64,000 nucleotides of DNA, taken from Sphingobacteriales bacterium 44-15 (lineage in GTDB: Bacteria; Bacteroidota; Bacteroidia; Chitinophagales; Chitinophagaceae). The position numbers were made by a program, and so were the translations under genes. The DNA is taken from positions 73,645-137,644 of the forward strand of contig MKWG01000030.1 of the NCBI GenBank assembly GCA_001899685.1, in the 5' to 3' direction. Of the stretch, positions 35,915-46,761 are shown piece by piece. A model generated the notes under the pieces. That model did not search any database, had not been told where the DNA came from, and saw nothing but the letters and a program-made list of their open reading frames with translations. Position 1 is the first letter of the stretch. Each line of letters starts with the position of its first letter.

Positions 35915-38755
35915 CTACAAAAACTTCCCTGTATAACTCTCTTTCACTTTCTTTAACTCTTCCGGCACTCCCGCAAACACGAGGTTGCCTCCCTGGTCGC
36001 CGGCTTCAGGACCGAGATCAATTACCCAGTCCGCACTTTTTATGACGTCGGTATTATGCTCGATCACCCAGATGGAATGCCCCTGGTCTATCAATGCATT
36101 GAATGAAGCAAGCAACTTATTGATATCATAAAAATGAAGACCGGTAGTAGGCTCATCAAAAATAAAAAGTATATGCCCCTGCGCTTTGCCCTTCCCGAGA
36201 AAAGAAGCCAGCTTAACCCGCTGCGCTTCGCCACCGGAAAGCGTATCGCTCGACTGTCCCAGCTTGATATAGCCCAATCCCACATCAGCAAGCGGCTTGA
36301 GTTTGGCAATAATATCTTTTTCATCCTTAAAGAATTGCAACGCTTCGTCAACGCTCATTTCCAAAACATCATATATATTCTTATCCCTGTAGGTTACCTC
36401 CAGCACTTCATCCTTAAACCTTCTGCCATGACATACCTCGCAGGTAAGATGCACATCAGCCAGGAACTGCATTTCCACTACCTGTTCCCCTTCGCCCTTA
36501 CAGGCATCGCAGCGGCCACCTTCCACATTAAATGAAAAGTGTTTCGGCTGAAAACCATTGATCTTGCTCAAAGGCTGTTTGGCGTACAGGTCCCTTATTT
36601 CATCATACGCCTTAATATAGGTTACCGGGTTACTGCGGGAAGATTTTCCAATAGGATTCTGATCTACCAGCTCCACCTGGGTAATATAATCAATATCCCC
36701 ACTGAGAGATTTGTGCAGACCTACCTTTTCCACAAATTCGCCTTTTATCTTTTTCAGGGCAGGATAGGCAATCTGCTTAACAAGCGTAGTTTTCCCACTG
36801 CCGCTCACACCGCTGATGACACAGAGCACATTCAGCGGTAATTCAACGGTAATATTTTTCAGGTTGTTCTGCCTGGCCCCTTCCACCACAACAGATCTTT
36901 TCCACTTGCGGAGATGAGCCGGTCTGTCAATTGACAATTCTCCTTTCAGGTACTTACCGGTAAGGCTGTTTTTGTTATTAATAATAGCATCGTAGTCCCC
37001 CTCGGCGATCACTTCGCCGCCCAAATGACTTGCCAACGGTCCCATATCAATGATATGATCCGCCTCACGCATCATCATTTCATCGTGCTCTACTACTACC
37101 ACTGTATTATTAAGATCTCTGAGTTCCTTTAAAACTTTGATCAGCCGGAGTGTGTCGCGGGAGTGGAGGCCAATGGAAGGCTCATCAAGTATATACAGCG
37201 AGTTGGTAAGGTTGGAGCCCAGGCTTCTTGTCAACTGGATACGCTGGCTCTCGCCACCGCTCAGCGTGTTGGCCAAACGGTTTAAAGTAAGATACCCCAG
37301 ACCCACATCCAGCAATACCTGCAACCGCTGCCTGATCTCTATCAATATTCTTTTCGCCACCTGCTTTTCATAGTCTGTGAGCCTGAGCGCTTCAAACCAT
37401 TGCTGCAGGTCGTTCACCTGCATTTCGCACAGCTCGCCGATATGCTTTCCTCCCACTTTCACATACAATGCTTCCTTTCGCAGGCGATAGCCTTTACATT
37501 CCGGGCAGATGGTTCTGCCCCTGTACCGTGAAAGCAGTACCCGGTATTGAACTTTGTAAAGATTCTGTTCCACTTCTTTGAAAAAATCATTGATCCCATG
37601 AGCATAACTATTCCCCTTCCACAGCTCATCATACTGTTGGCGGGTAAGCTCCATCACCGGCTTATGCACAGGAAAACCAAAATGTTTGGCACCTCTTATA
37701 AACTGCTCTTTCCATTGTCCCAGCTTCTCCCCTTTCCAGGGAGCCACCGCTCCTTCGTATACGCTTAAGCGTTGGTTGGGGATCACCAGCTCGGGATCAA
37801 TACCTAACACCTGTGAAAATCCCTCACATACCGGGCAGGCACCGTAGGGATTATTAAAGGAAAAGAGATTGGGAACAGGCTCTTCAAATTTTATCCCGTC
37901 CCTTTCAAATTTGTTGGAGAAGCTCATAGTACGTTCACCGTTCACTTCCAGCAGCATCTCCCCTTCTCCTTCAAAAAAAGCCGTATTCACCGAATCAGCC
38001 AGGCGGTGCATATCATCCTCATCAAAATCCTTTACTACTATCCTGTCTATTAATATATATATACCGGTCTCCTTATCCTTATTGAATTTTTTCTTCAGCT
38101 CCGCATCTTTCTTCTCCAGCATATCTTCAATCCTCAACATTTCCCCTGACTGTCCTTTGGCAATGATATAAAGTCTTGAGAATCCTTTTTGCAACAAAAT
38201 ATTCAGCTCTTCCCTTGTATTGCGTTTGCCCTGCTGCCTGAAGGCAGAAAGGATCAATACCTTATCGCCCGCCTGCAAGCCGGCAATTGCCTGCACCACA
38301 TCATTCACATCATCTTTTTTTACTTCCTCACCGCTCACCGGAGAGATCGTCCTGCCGATGCGTGCATACAGCAGCCTGAGGTAATCATATATTTCCGTCA
38401 TGCTGCCCACAGTGGAACGGGGCGTCCTGGTAATGACTTTTTGTTCGATCGCTATTGCCGGGCACAGCCCTTTTATGAAATCCACATCAGGTTTATTCAT
38501 CCTGTTGAGGAACTGGCGGGCATAAGCGCTCAGGCTTTCCGCATACCTTCTTTGTCCCTCGGCAAAAAGCGTATCAATAGTCAGGGAAGATTTTCCCGAA
38601 CCGGATACTCCCGTTACTACCACCAGGTTATTCCTGGGAATCTTCACGGAAATATTTTTCAGGTTATGTACCCTTGCGCCTTTGATAAATATTGCATTAT
38701 CATTGCCGTGGCGCTGAGACGAAGTCTTTTTCTTTTGAGAAGTAGTTGCTGCCAT
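35915..38755 (-). CDS. uvrA: excinuclease ABC subunit A
   Basis: 946 residues. Two ABC ATPase halves: Walker [10 protein letters not shown] near residue 53 and GVSGSGKTT near 652, and signatures [11 protein letters not shown] and [11 protein letters not shown]. The second zinc module [10 protein letters not shown] ... CEVCHGRRF is complete (C-x2-C-x19-C-x2-C). In the first, GACPVCEGF supplies only one Cys pair; the region before it ([16 protein letters not shown]) lacks the usual preceding CxxC. It recognises lesions and loads UvrB (8864-10903). The lysine-rich N-terminal dozen residues are extra. A second ATG choice is not better supported. Confidence 0.97.
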   Translation of the reverse strand: MAATTSQKKKTSSQRHGNDNAIFIKGARVHNLKNISVKIPRNNLVVVTGVSGSGKSSLTIDTLFAEGQRRYAESLSAYARQFLNRMNKPDVDFIKGLCPAIAIEQKVITRTPRSTVGSMTEIYDYLRLLYARIGRTISPVSGEEVKKDDVNDVVQAIAGLQAGDKVLILSAFRQQGKRNTREELNILLQKGFSRLYIIAKGQSGEMLRIEDMLEKKDAELKKKFNKDKETGIYILIDRIVVKDFDEDDMHRLADSVNTAFFEGEGEMLLEVNGERTMSFSNKFERDGIKFEEPVPNLFSFNNPYGACPVCEGFSQVLGIDPELVIPNQRLSVYEGAVAPWKGEKLGQWKEQFIRGAKHFGFPVHKPVMELTRQQYDELWKGNSYAHGINDFFKEVEQNLYKVQYRVLLSRYRGRTICPECKGYRLRKEALYVKVGGKHIGELCEMQVNDLQQWFEALRLTDYEKQVAKRILIEIRQRLQVLLDVGLGYLTLNRLANTLSGGESQRIQLTRSLGSNLTNSLYILDEPSIGLHSRDTLRLIKVLKELRDLNNTVVVVEHDEMMMREADHIIDMGPLASHLGGEVIAEGDYDAIINNKNSLTGKYLKGELSIDRPAHLRKWKRSVVVEGARQNNLKNITVELPLNVLCVISGVSGSGKTTLVKQIAYPALKKIKGEFVEKVGLHKSLSGDIDYITQVELVDQNPIGKSSRSNPVTYIKAYDEIRDLYAKQPLSKINGFQPKHFSFNVEGGRCDACKGEGEQVVEMQFLADVHLTCEVCHGRRFKDEVLEVTYRDKNIYDVLEMSVDEALQFFKDEKDIIAKLKPLADVGLGYIKLGQSSDTLSGGEAQRVKLASFLGKGKAQGHILFIFDEPTTGLHFYDINKLLASFNALIDQGHSIWVIEHNTDVIKSADWVIDLGPEAGDQGGNLVFAGVPEELKKVKESYTGKFL

Positions 38756-39073
38756 AAGAAGAGCAACGAAATTAATACTAAAATGTTTAGTTTAATCAGG
38801 ATGTGGGAAATAAGGGGATGATATCAAATGATATTATTGTATTGAGGGGGATTTATTTAATATTTTGCCATTTATCGAAGATTTTCAGATGTTAAGCGAA
38901 AATTATTTAACAAAAGTTTGGTGGAATAAAAAAAAACTATACTTTAGCAGTCCCAATATCGTACGAAAGAAACTAGAATTAAAACATTACCGCCTATCTG
39001 GTATTACTTCTACTTCTTTGCAGTTCTGATATTGGGATATCAAAATCCCAACCATTAAAAACCGTAGAAGTTT
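38756..39073 (+). promoter_or_regulatory. promoter and leader of the ECF sigma gene
   Basis: 318 bp without a gene, divergent from uvrA. A TTTG at 38917-38920 and TACTTTAG at 38940-38947 are 19 bp apart, close to the Bacteroidota promoter pattern TTTG-N19-TAnnTTTG, leaving a leader of about 120 nt before ATG 39074. Within the leader, CCCAATATCG (38953-38962) and GATATTGGGATATC (39027-39040) could pair to form a stem over most of the leader. Confidence 0.55.
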
Positions 39074-39655
39074 ATGAATTCCCTAACCAACCTGCCTGAT
39101 CAGCAACTGATCAACCTCTTCATGAGCGGAGATGCGTCTGCGCTCGAAACACTTATCGTTCGTCACAAAGACAAGATTTACACTTCCATCTTCCTGCTTG
39201 TCAAAGACAAGTATCTGGCGGAAGACATCTTCCAGGATGTTTTCATCAGGGTAATTGACACTGTCCGCAGTGGCCGTTATACGGAAGAAGGTAAATTCCT
39301 GCCCTGGGCTATGAGGATCGCCCATAATCTTTGTGTGGATCACTTCCGCAAAGTAAAGCGCACACCTACCATCAAAACCGGTGATGACCGCGACATCTTT
39401 GAAGTGATCAATTTTTCAGAAGACGGGGTTGATCGCCGTATGATGCAACGTCAGAGCCATGATCGTGTTCGCGAAATGCTTGATCGCCTTCCTGAAGATC
39501 AGCGCGAAGTGATCATTCTCAGGCATTATGCAGAATTAAGTTTCAAAGAAATCGCTACCATGACAGACTGCAGCATCAACACTGCGCTCGGTCGTATGCG
39601 GTATGGTTTAATCAACCTGCGCAAAATGATGCAGGAAAAACAAATTGCACTGTAA
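39074..39655 (+). CDS. RNA polymerase sigma factor, ECF type
   Basis: 193 residues. Region 2 spans about 20-95 (LIVRHKDKIY, LAEDIFQDVFIRV, FLPWAMRIAHNLCVDHFRK) and region 4 about 130-185 (LPEDQREVIILRHYAELSFKEIATMTDCSINTALGRMRYGLINLRK). The linker lacks the region 3 of housekeeping sigma factors. No anti-sigma gene follows: a strong terminator lies directly after it. Stand-alone ECFs of this type are widespread in Bacteroidota and often serve general growth or envelope functions. The regulon is unknown. Confidence 0.95.
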   Translation: MNSLTNLPDQQLINLFMSGDASALETLIVRHKDKIYTSIFLLVKDKYLAEDIFQDVFIRVIDTVRSGRYTEEGKFLPWAMRIAHNLCVDHFRKVKRTPTIKTGDDRDIFEVINFSEDGVDRRMMQRQSHDRVREMLDRLPEDQREVIILRHYAELSFKEIATMTDCSINTALGRMRYGLINLRKMMQEKQIAL

Positions 39656-39674
39656 AATTTTACTATCCGGAATG

Positions 39675-39704
39675 AACGGGGCTGTATACAAATACAGCCC
39701 CGTT
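39675..39704 (+). terminator. intrinsic terminator after the ECF sigma gene
   Basis: A perfect 13-bp stem (AACGGGGCTGTAT / ATACAGCCCCGTT) with an ACAA loop, followed by TTCTTATT. It starts 20 bp after the sigma stop codon. It could also serve the convergent DsbD-alpha-like gene. Confidence 0.9.
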
Positions 39705-39719
39705 TCTTATTATCGTAGT

Positions 39720-39800
39720 GAATAGTGGTAAGTGATAAGTAGTAAGTCGTCTCACATTTCACCTTTCACGTTTATCGTTTCGCGTTTATCGTTTCACGAT
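39720..39800. repeat. TTTCAC/CGTTTATCG degenerate repeat
   Basis: Four to five degenerate copies of a 10-13 bp word (CTCACATTTCAC, CTTTCACGTTTATCG, TTTCGCGTTTATCG, TTTCACGATC) lie between the sigma terminator and the end of the DsbD-alpha-like gene. They belong to the same family as 17560-17600, 25970-26012 and 51690-51750. Confidence 0.5.
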
Positions 39801-39805
39801 CCCCA

Positions 39806-40270
39806 CTACCCGCCAACCGGCACTTTAAAGCTCACCTCCGCAGGAGGAAGACATTTTTTGTCGTCACAAACCATAAATTCTACCGTGCCTCCTACATTGG
39901 TCTTTACTTTCGACTTCAATTGCACGGTCTGCACAAAATCAACCTTATTTTCATAAAAGCTCACGTCGCCGCCCCACACTTCCTCATGCTTCTTGATCAC
40001 TTTACCTACTTCTTTCGGCTTTCCGTTCAATACTACCAATGGATTTTTGGTAAAAACAAAGGAAGTGGGTACCGGCCCGTCTACGCCCAGGTTTTGTGCA
40101 TAGATGTGAAATTTGCCGTCAATAGTAGCCGTAAAGCGTAGCTCATACGTTTTATCGTTGATCTTTTTGGATGTAAAATCCCATTTTACCATCTTTGCCG
40201 ATCCATCCTGGGCAAAAGCAAATGCCGTGATCATCATCAGCACAAAGGCGCTAATAAAGCTCTTTATCAT
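39806..40270 (-). CDS. DsbD-alpha-like exported thiol protein
   Basis: The start at 40270 gives a textbook signal peptide (MIKSFISAFVLMMITAFAFA), 154 residues; the frame opens at 40288. The mature part fits the N-terminal domain of the thiol:disulfide interchange protein DsbD: an immunoglobulin-like fold with a CDDKKCLPP motif near the end holding the two cysteines of the DsbD-alpha site. The membrane and thioredoxin-like DsbD domains are absent, so it is a single-domain member, common in Bacteroidota. A periplasmic thiol-shuttle or binding function is inferred. Confidence 0.85.
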   Translation of the reverse strand: MIKSFISAFVLMMITAFAFAQDGSAKMVKWDFTSKKINDKTYELRFTATIDGKFHIYAQNLGVDGPVPTSFVFTKNPLVVLNGKPKEVGKVIKKHEEVWGGDVSFYENKVDFVQTVQLKSKVKTNVGGTVEFMVCDDKKCLPPAEVSFKVPVGG

Positions 40271-40355
40271 AGTATCAATGCGTTTCAACCATTAATAAAC
40301 GAAATACCGGGCAAAAAATGCCGGCAATCCTCTTAAACTTTTGCAAAATCCCCTT

Positions 40356-41033
40356 TTAAGCCGGTACAGCTTTTTCTGAAAACAGCAGGTCTTTCAGCAC
40401 TTTCACTCCATCCACATTACCAAGAGCAGCATTACAGGCTCTTTCTGGATGTGGCATCATGCCAAAAACATTTCCTGCGGCATTAGATATACCTGCAATA
40501 TTGCGCAGGCTGCCATTAGGATTGGCTTCAGAAGTAATATTGCCGTTTTCATCACAATAACGGTAAATTACCTGTCCGTTTGCTTCCAGCTTATCCAGCG
40601 TGGCATTATCCGCATAAAATCTTCCCTCGCCGTGGGCAACAGGAATTTTCAGTACAACATCATCATTACCCCTGATGAAAATATTCCTGCAAACAAATTT
40701 CATATTTTCATTTCTCAGCAAAACACCGGGCAGCAGTCCTGCTTCACATAAGATCTGAAAGCCATTGCAAACACCCAGTACTTTTCCCCCTTCGCCGGCA
40801 AAATTGATCACACTTTGCATCATAGGGCTGAACCTGGCTATAGCGCCGCAGCGCAGATAGTCGCCATAAGAAAAGCCGCCAGGGAGCACAATGCAATCTT
40901 CCGTAGTGAACATGCTGATATCCTTGTCTTTGTGCCAAAGCGTTATTACTTCATAACCCAGATCTTTGCTCAGTGCATCTATCATATCTCTGTCGCAATT
41001 GGATCCAGGGAAAACAACTACTCCGAATTTCAT
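40356..41033 (-). CDS. purQ: phosphoribosylformylglycinamidine synthase, glutaminase subunit
   Basis: 225 residues, class I glutamine amidotransferase: [11 protein letters not shown] at the start, nucleophile cysteine in GVCNGFQIL (about residue 95), oxyanion and glutamine-binding segments between, and the His-Glu pair in [10 protein letters not shown]. It hydrolyses glutamine and passes ammonia to the synthase subunit in the fourth step of purine synthesis. Having PurQ means the organism uses the split (PurL small/PurS/PurQ) complex; the partners are not in the window. Confidence 0.96.
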   Translation of the reverse strand: MKFGVVVFPGSNCDRDMIDALSKDLGYEVITLWHKDKDISMFTTEDCIVLPGGFSYGDYLRCGAIARFSPMMQSVINFAGEGGKVLGVCNGFQILCEAGLLPGVLLRNENMKFVCRNIFIRGNDDVVLKIPVAHGEGRFYADNATLDKLEANGQVIYRYCDENGNITSEANPNGSLRNIAGISNAAGNVFGMMPHPERACNAALGNVDGVKVLKDLLFSEKAVPA

Positions 41034-41155
41034 ACTGCGGGGGTTTATACTGCAAAGGTAGGATGCGGCAGCCGAAAATTTACCTTTTTACCTGAGTTTG
41101 GGAACAAACACATCTAAAATATTGCAAAAAGGCTGGGGCGCTGCCGGTCCTGCTC

Positions 41156-42181
41156 TTAACCTTTAGTAACAGGCAGCCATACATTAAGCGCAACGATAAA
41201 AGCAACGAACAGCCAATGCAGCACAATGGGTATCCATTTCTTTCCGGCATAGAAATAAGTATATGCATGAAAAGCTGCAAAGGGAAGCGCACATAATATC
41301 CAGTATTCAAAGCCGGCGGCAGGGTTGATAAAAGGAATAAGCAGGGTAATGATCAGGTAGATAAGCATAAGGCTCCAGCTTTTTCTCGCCTGGATCAGCA
41401 TGCGCAGCATATTGCCCTGGATATAGAAACCACTGATCAAAAAAGGAATGATCATTAAAATAATAGCCACCCATGCGCGGATATCCTGCCGGAATTGCGG
41501 AAGGCTCACCGACACTGAAGGCAGGTAAGTAAGCGGGTTCCAGTCTTTGATAAGGAACAAATAGGCAAACAGGAAATAATAAGGGGTAAGCACACCTAAA
41601 ACAGCGATCAGCCATTCACTCAGCCGGAACGGGCGCATGATAATAAGCGCACAAAAGATCAGCACAGTAAATCCTATAGCCGGGAAATACAGGAAAGAAG
41701 CCAGCCCTACTGCCAGCCCGGTATTAAATACAAGCGCCTTGGGACCGGAATTATTGAACAGATCACTTAAAGAAGCCCAAACCCATACCAGCAAACTGTT
41801 AATGATGAGCGTGGAAGACAGTTGCCACCATTCAGGAAATAAAGCAGTGATAAATATATAAGCCATTGCCGGAAGAAAATTAGGCTTCGGCAATAACTTC
41901 TGCCTGTTGATATAATTACTGAAAATAATAGCCTGTGAAAGCACCAATACCAAAACGATCAGCGGGTAAATGACCGGGGCAGATTTTCCTGCCGGCTCCA
42001 GAAAAGCAAGCAGCTTGTGAAAAACAAATCCATCAGTGTCGCGTGCAACAGGTATATGCGGATGCATAAAGGAGTATAGCTTCAGCAAAAAAGCATATAT
42101 GAGCAACAATACTATATTGACCGGGGAGTTAGTCTGGAAATACCTGATCACAGGAATATATTTAAAAATCAATTTTGGCAA
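41156..42181 (-). CDS. polytopic membrane protein, DUF6427-like
   Basis: 341 residues with about nine to ten hydrophobic helices, no recognised catalytic motif. The general plan (short N-terminal RYFQTNSP segment, helix pairs, LLPKPNFLPAMAYIFITALFPEW loop) is like the Bacteroidota-specific DUF6427 proteins. The ORF starts within the last 20 bp of the upstream gene on the same strand, so the two are translationally linked. Function unknown; it is followed by purQ after 122 bp. Confidence 0.7.
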   Translation of the reverse strand: MPKLIFKYIPVIRYFQTNSPVNIVLLLIYAFLLKLYSFMHPHIPVARDTDGFVFHKLLAFLEPAGKSAPVIYPLIVLVLVLSQAIIFSNYINRQKLLPKPNFLPAMAYIFITALFPEWWQLSSTLIINSLLVWVWASLSDLFNNSGPKALVFNTGLAVGLASFLYFPAIGFTVLIFCALIIMRPFRLSEWLIAVLGVLTPYYFLFAYLFLIKDWNPLTYLPSVSVSLPQFRQDIRAWVAIILMIIPFLISGFYIQGNMLRMLIQARKSWSLMLIYLIITLLIPFINPAAGFEYWILCALPFAAFHAYTYFYAGKKWIPIVLHWLFVAFIVALNVWLPVTKG

Positions 42182-43691
42182 AACAAATGTAATTCCTGTA
42201 CATACAGGGTATTACCACCTGCCTTGCTCCTACCTGTTTGCCATATTTAGGTAAAAATTCATAATCCTTATCAAGGTTTTTTAGCGTGGGAGCGCGGTCG
42301 ATCTGCCCGTTGGGGGTAACACCCTGCTCCGTCAGCAGCTTCATGCGACGCTCCTGCTGGTTATAGAGGAAGCTGATCTCGCTACCCTTGTTATATACCA
42401 TATAAGATAAGGAATTATCAGAGTTGTCATCAAAATTGCTCTTGTGCAGCACATTGCTCCATTCTATGGTTGCATTCGGATCAAACGAAAAAACAGTAAT
42501 GTTCTCGCTGTAATAACGGGTATTATTTCCATAATACCTGTTCCAGGGGCTTCCATAGCCATAGGGACTCCAGTAATAGCTGCTGTATGGCGAATAAGGT
42601 GAATACATATAAGGACTGTATAGATAATCATACCTGTTCCATCCTCCGCCTCTTGAAGTAGTATAGTACAGCTCGCATACTACAACAAAACCACCATCGC
42701 GCTTAGGCATGATCTGCCGGATAAAATAGTCGTTAAACGCTGTTTTAGCCGAAGTATTTTCCGATTTTGCATTTTCCTTCAGGTCATCACTGAAAATATT
42801 ATAGCTCTCAGCATTAATACGGTTGTTCTCCTTATTCCAGACCGCTATATACAATCCTTCCACATTTCCTCTCCGCTGCTTGTAATACAGTGAGCTGATA
42901 AGGATATTCTTATTTATATTATCTGCCTTGATCTTCACTTCGTCGAGAAAATTCTTATTCAGCGGAATATTATATGCACTGAACGTATCAGCGGCAGCGG
43001 GCTTTATCATCAGGTCAACATAAGTAATATTATCTCTGCTGCCGTTTCTCCCGCATTTTGCAAAAACAAAATCACCGTCATTATCCACTATAAAATCACT
43101 GAATACCGCATCTCTCTGCTGCATGATCACCGGCAGGCGGGTTTTCTTTTTGAACTCCATTTTATCGTTATACAGCAATATAGTGAAGAAGTAGTTTTTT
43201 TCATTTCTTTTATTGATCTTAAAGATCACGATCTGTTGCTTGTTCTCGCTGTAAATCGTGGAATATATCTTATTATCCCCTCCCCCGGTCTGTGTGGTAT
43301 CAATTTCCACAGGGCCCACAAGCTTATTGCCTTCGGCATCCATCTTTACCACATTACAGTATACCACATTCCTTTTCTGGTACTGGTATATCATGTAAAA
43401 AAAATCAGGATATTGAACAAAATCCACGTTGATCAGCTTATCAGGCAAAAAGTCAAGATTGATCTTGTTCTTCAGCTTCATATCATTATCAAATACCGAC
43501 AGATCATTTTTAGACCTGTAATTTTTGTAAATGAGTATATTATTATTGAGCTTTCCGATGATCTCAAAATTCACCTGCCGGTAATCATCCCGGCCCGGCT
43601 CAGAATAATGTATACGCTGGGCGCCGGCAAAAAAAGGGAGCGCAATAGCCAGTAATGTAACTATCTTTTTATATATCTGCATGACCTGCAT
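42162..43691 (-). CDS. exported protein of unknown function with Tyr/Pro-rich insert
   Basis: 509 residues with a signal peptide (ATG at 43691 or 43682; cleavage near FAGAQ). The mature protein is beta-rich, with repeated short strands of the kind seen in propeller proteins. An unusual insert at about residues 360-390 is almost all Tyr, Ser, Pro and Gly (SPYMYSPYSPYSSYYWSPYG), likely a flexible loop. No enzyme motif was recognised. It overlaps the DUF6427-like gene by 20 bp and so probably works with that membrane protein. Confidence 0.75.
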   Translation of the reverse strand: MQVMQIYKKIVTLLAIALPFFAGAQRIHYSEPGRDDYRQVNFEIIGKLNNNILIYKNYRSKNDLSVFDNDMKLKNKINLDFLPDKLINVDFVQYPDFFYMIYQYQKRNVVYCNVVKMDAEGNKLVGPVEIDTTQTGGGDNKIYSTIYSENKQQIVIFKINKRNEKNYFFTILLYNDKMEFKKKTRLPVIMQQRDAVFSDFIVDNDGDFVFAKCGRNGSRDNITYVDLMIKPAAADTFSAYNIPLNKNFLDEVKIKADNINKNILISSLYYKQRRGNVEGLYIAVWNKENNRINAESYNIFSDDLKENAKSENTSAKTAFNDYFIRQIMPKRDGGFVVVCELYYTTSRGGGWNRYDYLYSPYMYSPYSPYSSYYWSPYGYGSPWNRYYGNNTRYYSENITVFSFDPNATIEWSNVLHKSNFDDNSDNSLSYMVYNKGSEISFLYNQQERRMKLLTEQGVTPNGQIDRAPTLKNLDKDYEFLPKYGKQVGARQVVIPCMYRNYICFAKIDF

Positions 43692-43800
43692 TAGCTTTTT
43701 ATAAATTAAATATAACTATCCCTCTGCAAATTAGACGCTTTTTTCAGATTGGCAGGGGTATTGCATATTATTTTAACCAATTTGTAATTTACCTATACCT

Positions 43801-45813
43801 TTGGCGTTTTTACCGGAGAGTTATAGAAAATATCTTAACCAGCAATCAGCCGTGGGCAAACATACTAACAGGGCTACCTTAGCCGGTCTTATTATAGCGC
43901 TTGGTATCATTTACGGGGATATAGGCACTTCACCACTGTACGTATTTAATGCTATCATTACAGACAGAGCCATCACGGAAAACCTTATTATCGGCAGCCT
44001 TTCCTGCATCATCTGGACGCTCACCCTGCAAACGACCGTCAAATATGTGGTACTGGTATTAAGGGCCGACAATAAAGGCGAGGGTGGCATTTTCGCCTTA
44101 TATGCATTGGTCCGCAGGCGAAGGAAATGGCTGGTTATCCCCGCAATGATAGGTGGCGCCGCGCTGCTGGCAGATGGTATGATCACCCCCCCTATCACTA
44201 TCACCTCGGCTGTTGAAGGGCTTCAGAAAGTACCTGTTTTTCACAATATCAATCATTATATTATTTATATAGTAATTGCTATTGTTTCGCTTTTCTTCTT
44301 TCTCCAGCAGTTTGGCACAGCATCTATCGGCAAATTCTTTGGACCGATAATGACGGTATGGTTCAGCATGCTTGCCATTTTTGGCGCCGTCCATGTCTTC
44401 GATGATCTTTCTATCATGAGGGCATTCAACCCGTACTATGCCATAAAGCTGCTTTCCCACAATCCCGGAGCGCTGTGGATATTGGGCGCTGTATTCCTTT
44501 GTACCACGGGAGCAGAAGCGTTATATAGTGATCTTGGTCACTGCGGAAGGGAAAATATCCGCATTTCCTGGATATTTGTAAAAACGTGCCTGCTGTTCAA
44601 CTACCTCGGACAGGGTGCAAGCCTGCTAAAAAACCACCTGGATATCCCCGCAGGACCTCATGACAGCATTAACCCTTTTTATGATCTCATGCCCGACTGG
44701 TTTATTATCCCGGGAGTAATTATAGCTACAGCCGCAGCCATTATCGCAAGCCAGGCAATGATATCAGGCTCTTTCACCCTGATAGGTGAAGCTATCCGCC
44801 TTAACCTTTGGCCACGCCTGAAGATCCGTTACCCTTCGGAGGAAAAAGGACAGTTGTTCATCCCTTTTTTAAATACTATACTGTTCTGCGGCTGTCTGGG
44901 TGTTGTATTATATTTTCAAACATCATCGCGTATGGAAGCAGCTTACGGGCTGGCAATTATAGTTACCATGCTGATGACTACCATACTCTTTGCCAACTAT
45001 CTTGTAAACCACAGGGTAAAAGCGGTATGGATATATACTTTCCTTATTGGCTACATGCTCATTGAAGGAGTGTATCTCTCTGCCTTATTATTAAAATTTA
45101 CGCACGGCGGGTATTTTACGGTGATCATAGGCGGGGGAATGTTCATGATAATGTATATATGGTTCCGCAGCCGGAAGATCAAAAACAGGTATGTGGAATT
45201 TGTGCGTCTTGAAGATTACCTCCCGATGATACAGGAGCTGAGCAATGACCCCTCCGTATCCAAGTACGCCACACATCTTATCTATCTTACCAGCGCCAAT
45301 AATCCCAAAGAAATCGAGCATAAGATCATTTATTCCATCCTCAACCGCAAGCCCAAGCGGGCGGATATCTACTGGTTTGTGCATGTAGACACATTGGACA
45401 ATCCCTATACCTGCGAATACGAAGTGCAAACCATTATTCCCAATGAAGTAATAAGAGTGGAGTTCAGGCTTGGTTTCAGGGTAGAGCCGCGTATCAACAT
45501 TATGTTCAGGAAAGTTGTGGAAGATATGGTCATCAATAAAGAAGTGAATATTACCAGCCGGTACGAAAGCCTCCAGCGCAACAATATCGCCGGCGACTTC
45601 CAGTTTATTGTTATGGAGAAATTCCTCAGCATGGACAATGAGCTGCCCTTCTGGGAAACGCTTATCATGCGGGGATATTTCTGGATAAAGGAGATCAGCT
45701 TATCAGAAGAAAGAGGCTTTGGACTGGATGCCAGCTACGTTACGGTAGAGAAATTCCCGCTGATCGTGGCTCCGCTTACCAACCTCAATCTCAAAAGAAT
45801 ATATAACGATTAA
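43801..45813 (+). CDS. kup: KUP-family potassium uptake protein
   Basis: 670 residues. No ATG fits; TTG at 43801 gives MAFLPESYRKYL. The family signature GIIYGDIGTSPLYVF is at about 36-50, and about twelve membrane segments fill residues 28-440 (including DNKGEGGIFALYALV and GAEALYSDLGHCG). A cytoplasmic C-terminal domain follows from about 450. KUP proteins take up K+ with protons through the inner membrane. The gene stands alone, divergent from the unknown exported protein gene with a 109-bp gap. Confidence 0.95.
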   Translation: MAFLPESYRKYLNQQSAVGKHTNRATLAGLIIALGIIYGDIGTSPLYVFNAIITDRAITENLIIGSLSCIIWTLTLQTTVKYVVLVLRADNKGEGGIFALYALVRRRRKWLVIPAMIGGAALLADGMITPPITITSAVEGLQKVPVFHNINHYIIYIVIAIVSLFFFLQQFGTASIGKFFGPIMTVWFSMLAIFGAVHVFDDLSIMRAFNPYYAIKLLSHNPGALWILGAVFLCTTGAEALYSDLGHCGRENIRISWIFVKTCLLFNYLGQGASLLKNHLDIPAGPHDSINPFYDLMPDWFIIPGVIIATAAAIIASQAMISGSFTLIGEAIRLNLWPRLKIRYPSEEKGQLFIPFLNTILFCGCLGVVLYFQTSSRMEAAYGLAIIVTMLMTTILFANYLVNHRVKAVWIYTFLIGYMLIEGVYLSALLLKFTHGGYFTVIIGGGMFMIMYIWFRSRKIKNRYVEFVRLEDYLPMIQELSNDPSVSKYATHLIYLTSANNPKEIEHKIIYSILNRKPKRADIYWFVHVDTLDNPYTCEYEVQTIIPNEVIRVEFRLGFRVEPRINIMFRKVVEDMVINKEVNITSRYESLQRNNIAGDFQFIVMEKFLSMDNELPFWETLIMRGYFWIKEISLSEERGFGLDASYVTVEKFPLIVAPLTNLNLKRIYND

Positions 45814-46047
45814 AAGCCGGGGGAATGACGTTGAGCTGACAGCAGCCGCAGATTGCTTCGCCACGCGCCGGTAGTGATCCTTAAAATACATGCGGCATTT
45901 GCAAACAGGCAAGACGCTGAGTTAATGTATACTTTGCTTTATAGAAGCTGGGACAATTTTTATCTTACAGGAAAGGCGTTACCTTCAGCTATACATCTTA
46001 TGAAATTGCGCCAGCACAGGAATCATGGTCTCAAATCTTATATCCGG
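45814..46047. other. gap between kup and pyrH
   Basis: 234 bp, convergent. The first half has a degenerate AATGACG ... GCAGATTGCTTCGCCACGCG string, like the dispersed palindromic words of Bacteroidota genomes. Directly at the pyrH stop is the direct repeat CCGGTCATCCGGTCA. No gene seen. Confidence 0.3.
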
Positions 46048-46761
46048 TCATCCGGTCACAAGCGTACCTACGTGCTCGCCTTTCACCACCCTTAGCAGGT
46101 TCCCGGGTTTATTCATGTCGAAAACAATAATAGGGAGTTTGTTTTCCATACATAAGGTAAAAGCCGTCATGTCCATCACCTTCAGGTTTTTATCAATACA
46201 TTCTTTAAAACTGATAGTATCGTATTTTTTAGCGTCAGGATCTTTTTCGGGATCGGCAGTATAGATGCCATCCACCCTTGTACCTTTTAAGATCACATCC
46301 GCTTTTATTTCAATAGCTCTTAACGAGCCCGCAGTATCTGTTGTAAAATAGGGATTACCTGTGCCTGCCCCGAAAATCACCACTCTCTTTTTTTCCAGGT
46401 GGCGCATCGCCCTGCGGCGGATATAAGGCTCGGCAATCTGTTCCATTTTAATAGCGCTGAGCAGCCTTGTGAATAACCCTTCCTTTTCCATGGATGCCTG
46501 TAGGGCCATGCCGTTGATAACAGTAGCCAGCATGCCCATATAATCGCCATGCGCTCTTTCTATACCGGTTTCAGATTCATTCATTCCCCTGTAAATATTG
46601 CCGCCGCCAATCACTATTGCCACTTCTACTCCTGCATCATGAACCGATTTTATTTCCTGTGCATATTGTTTCAATACCACAGGATCCAAGCCAAAGCCGC
46701 TGTTACCAATTAGTGATTCACCGGAGAGCTTCAGAAGGATGCGCTTATATTTTTGTGCCAT
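46048..46761 (-). CDS. pyrH: UMP kinase
   Basis: The start at 46761 gives [17 protein letters not shown], the normal opening, and 237 residues; the frame runs to 46812 but the extra N-terminus is not family-like. Amino-acid-kinase fold: phosphate loop [40 protein letters not shown] and the uracil-side [12 protein letters not shown]. It phosphorylates UMP to UDP as a hexamer. It is alone on its strand beside a decayed gene. Confidence 0.96.
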   Translation of the reverse strand: MAQKYKRILLKLSGESLIGNSGFGLDPVVLKQYAQEIKSVHDAGVEVAIVIGGGNIYRGMNESETGIERAHGDYMGMLATVINGMALQASMEKEGLFTRLLSAIKMEQIAEPYIRRRAMRHLEKKRVVIFGAGTGNPYFTTDTAGSLRAIEIKADVILKGTRVDGIYTADPEKDPDAKKYDTISFKECIDKNLKVMDMTAFTLCMENKLPIIVFDMNKPGNLLRVVKGEHVGTLVTG

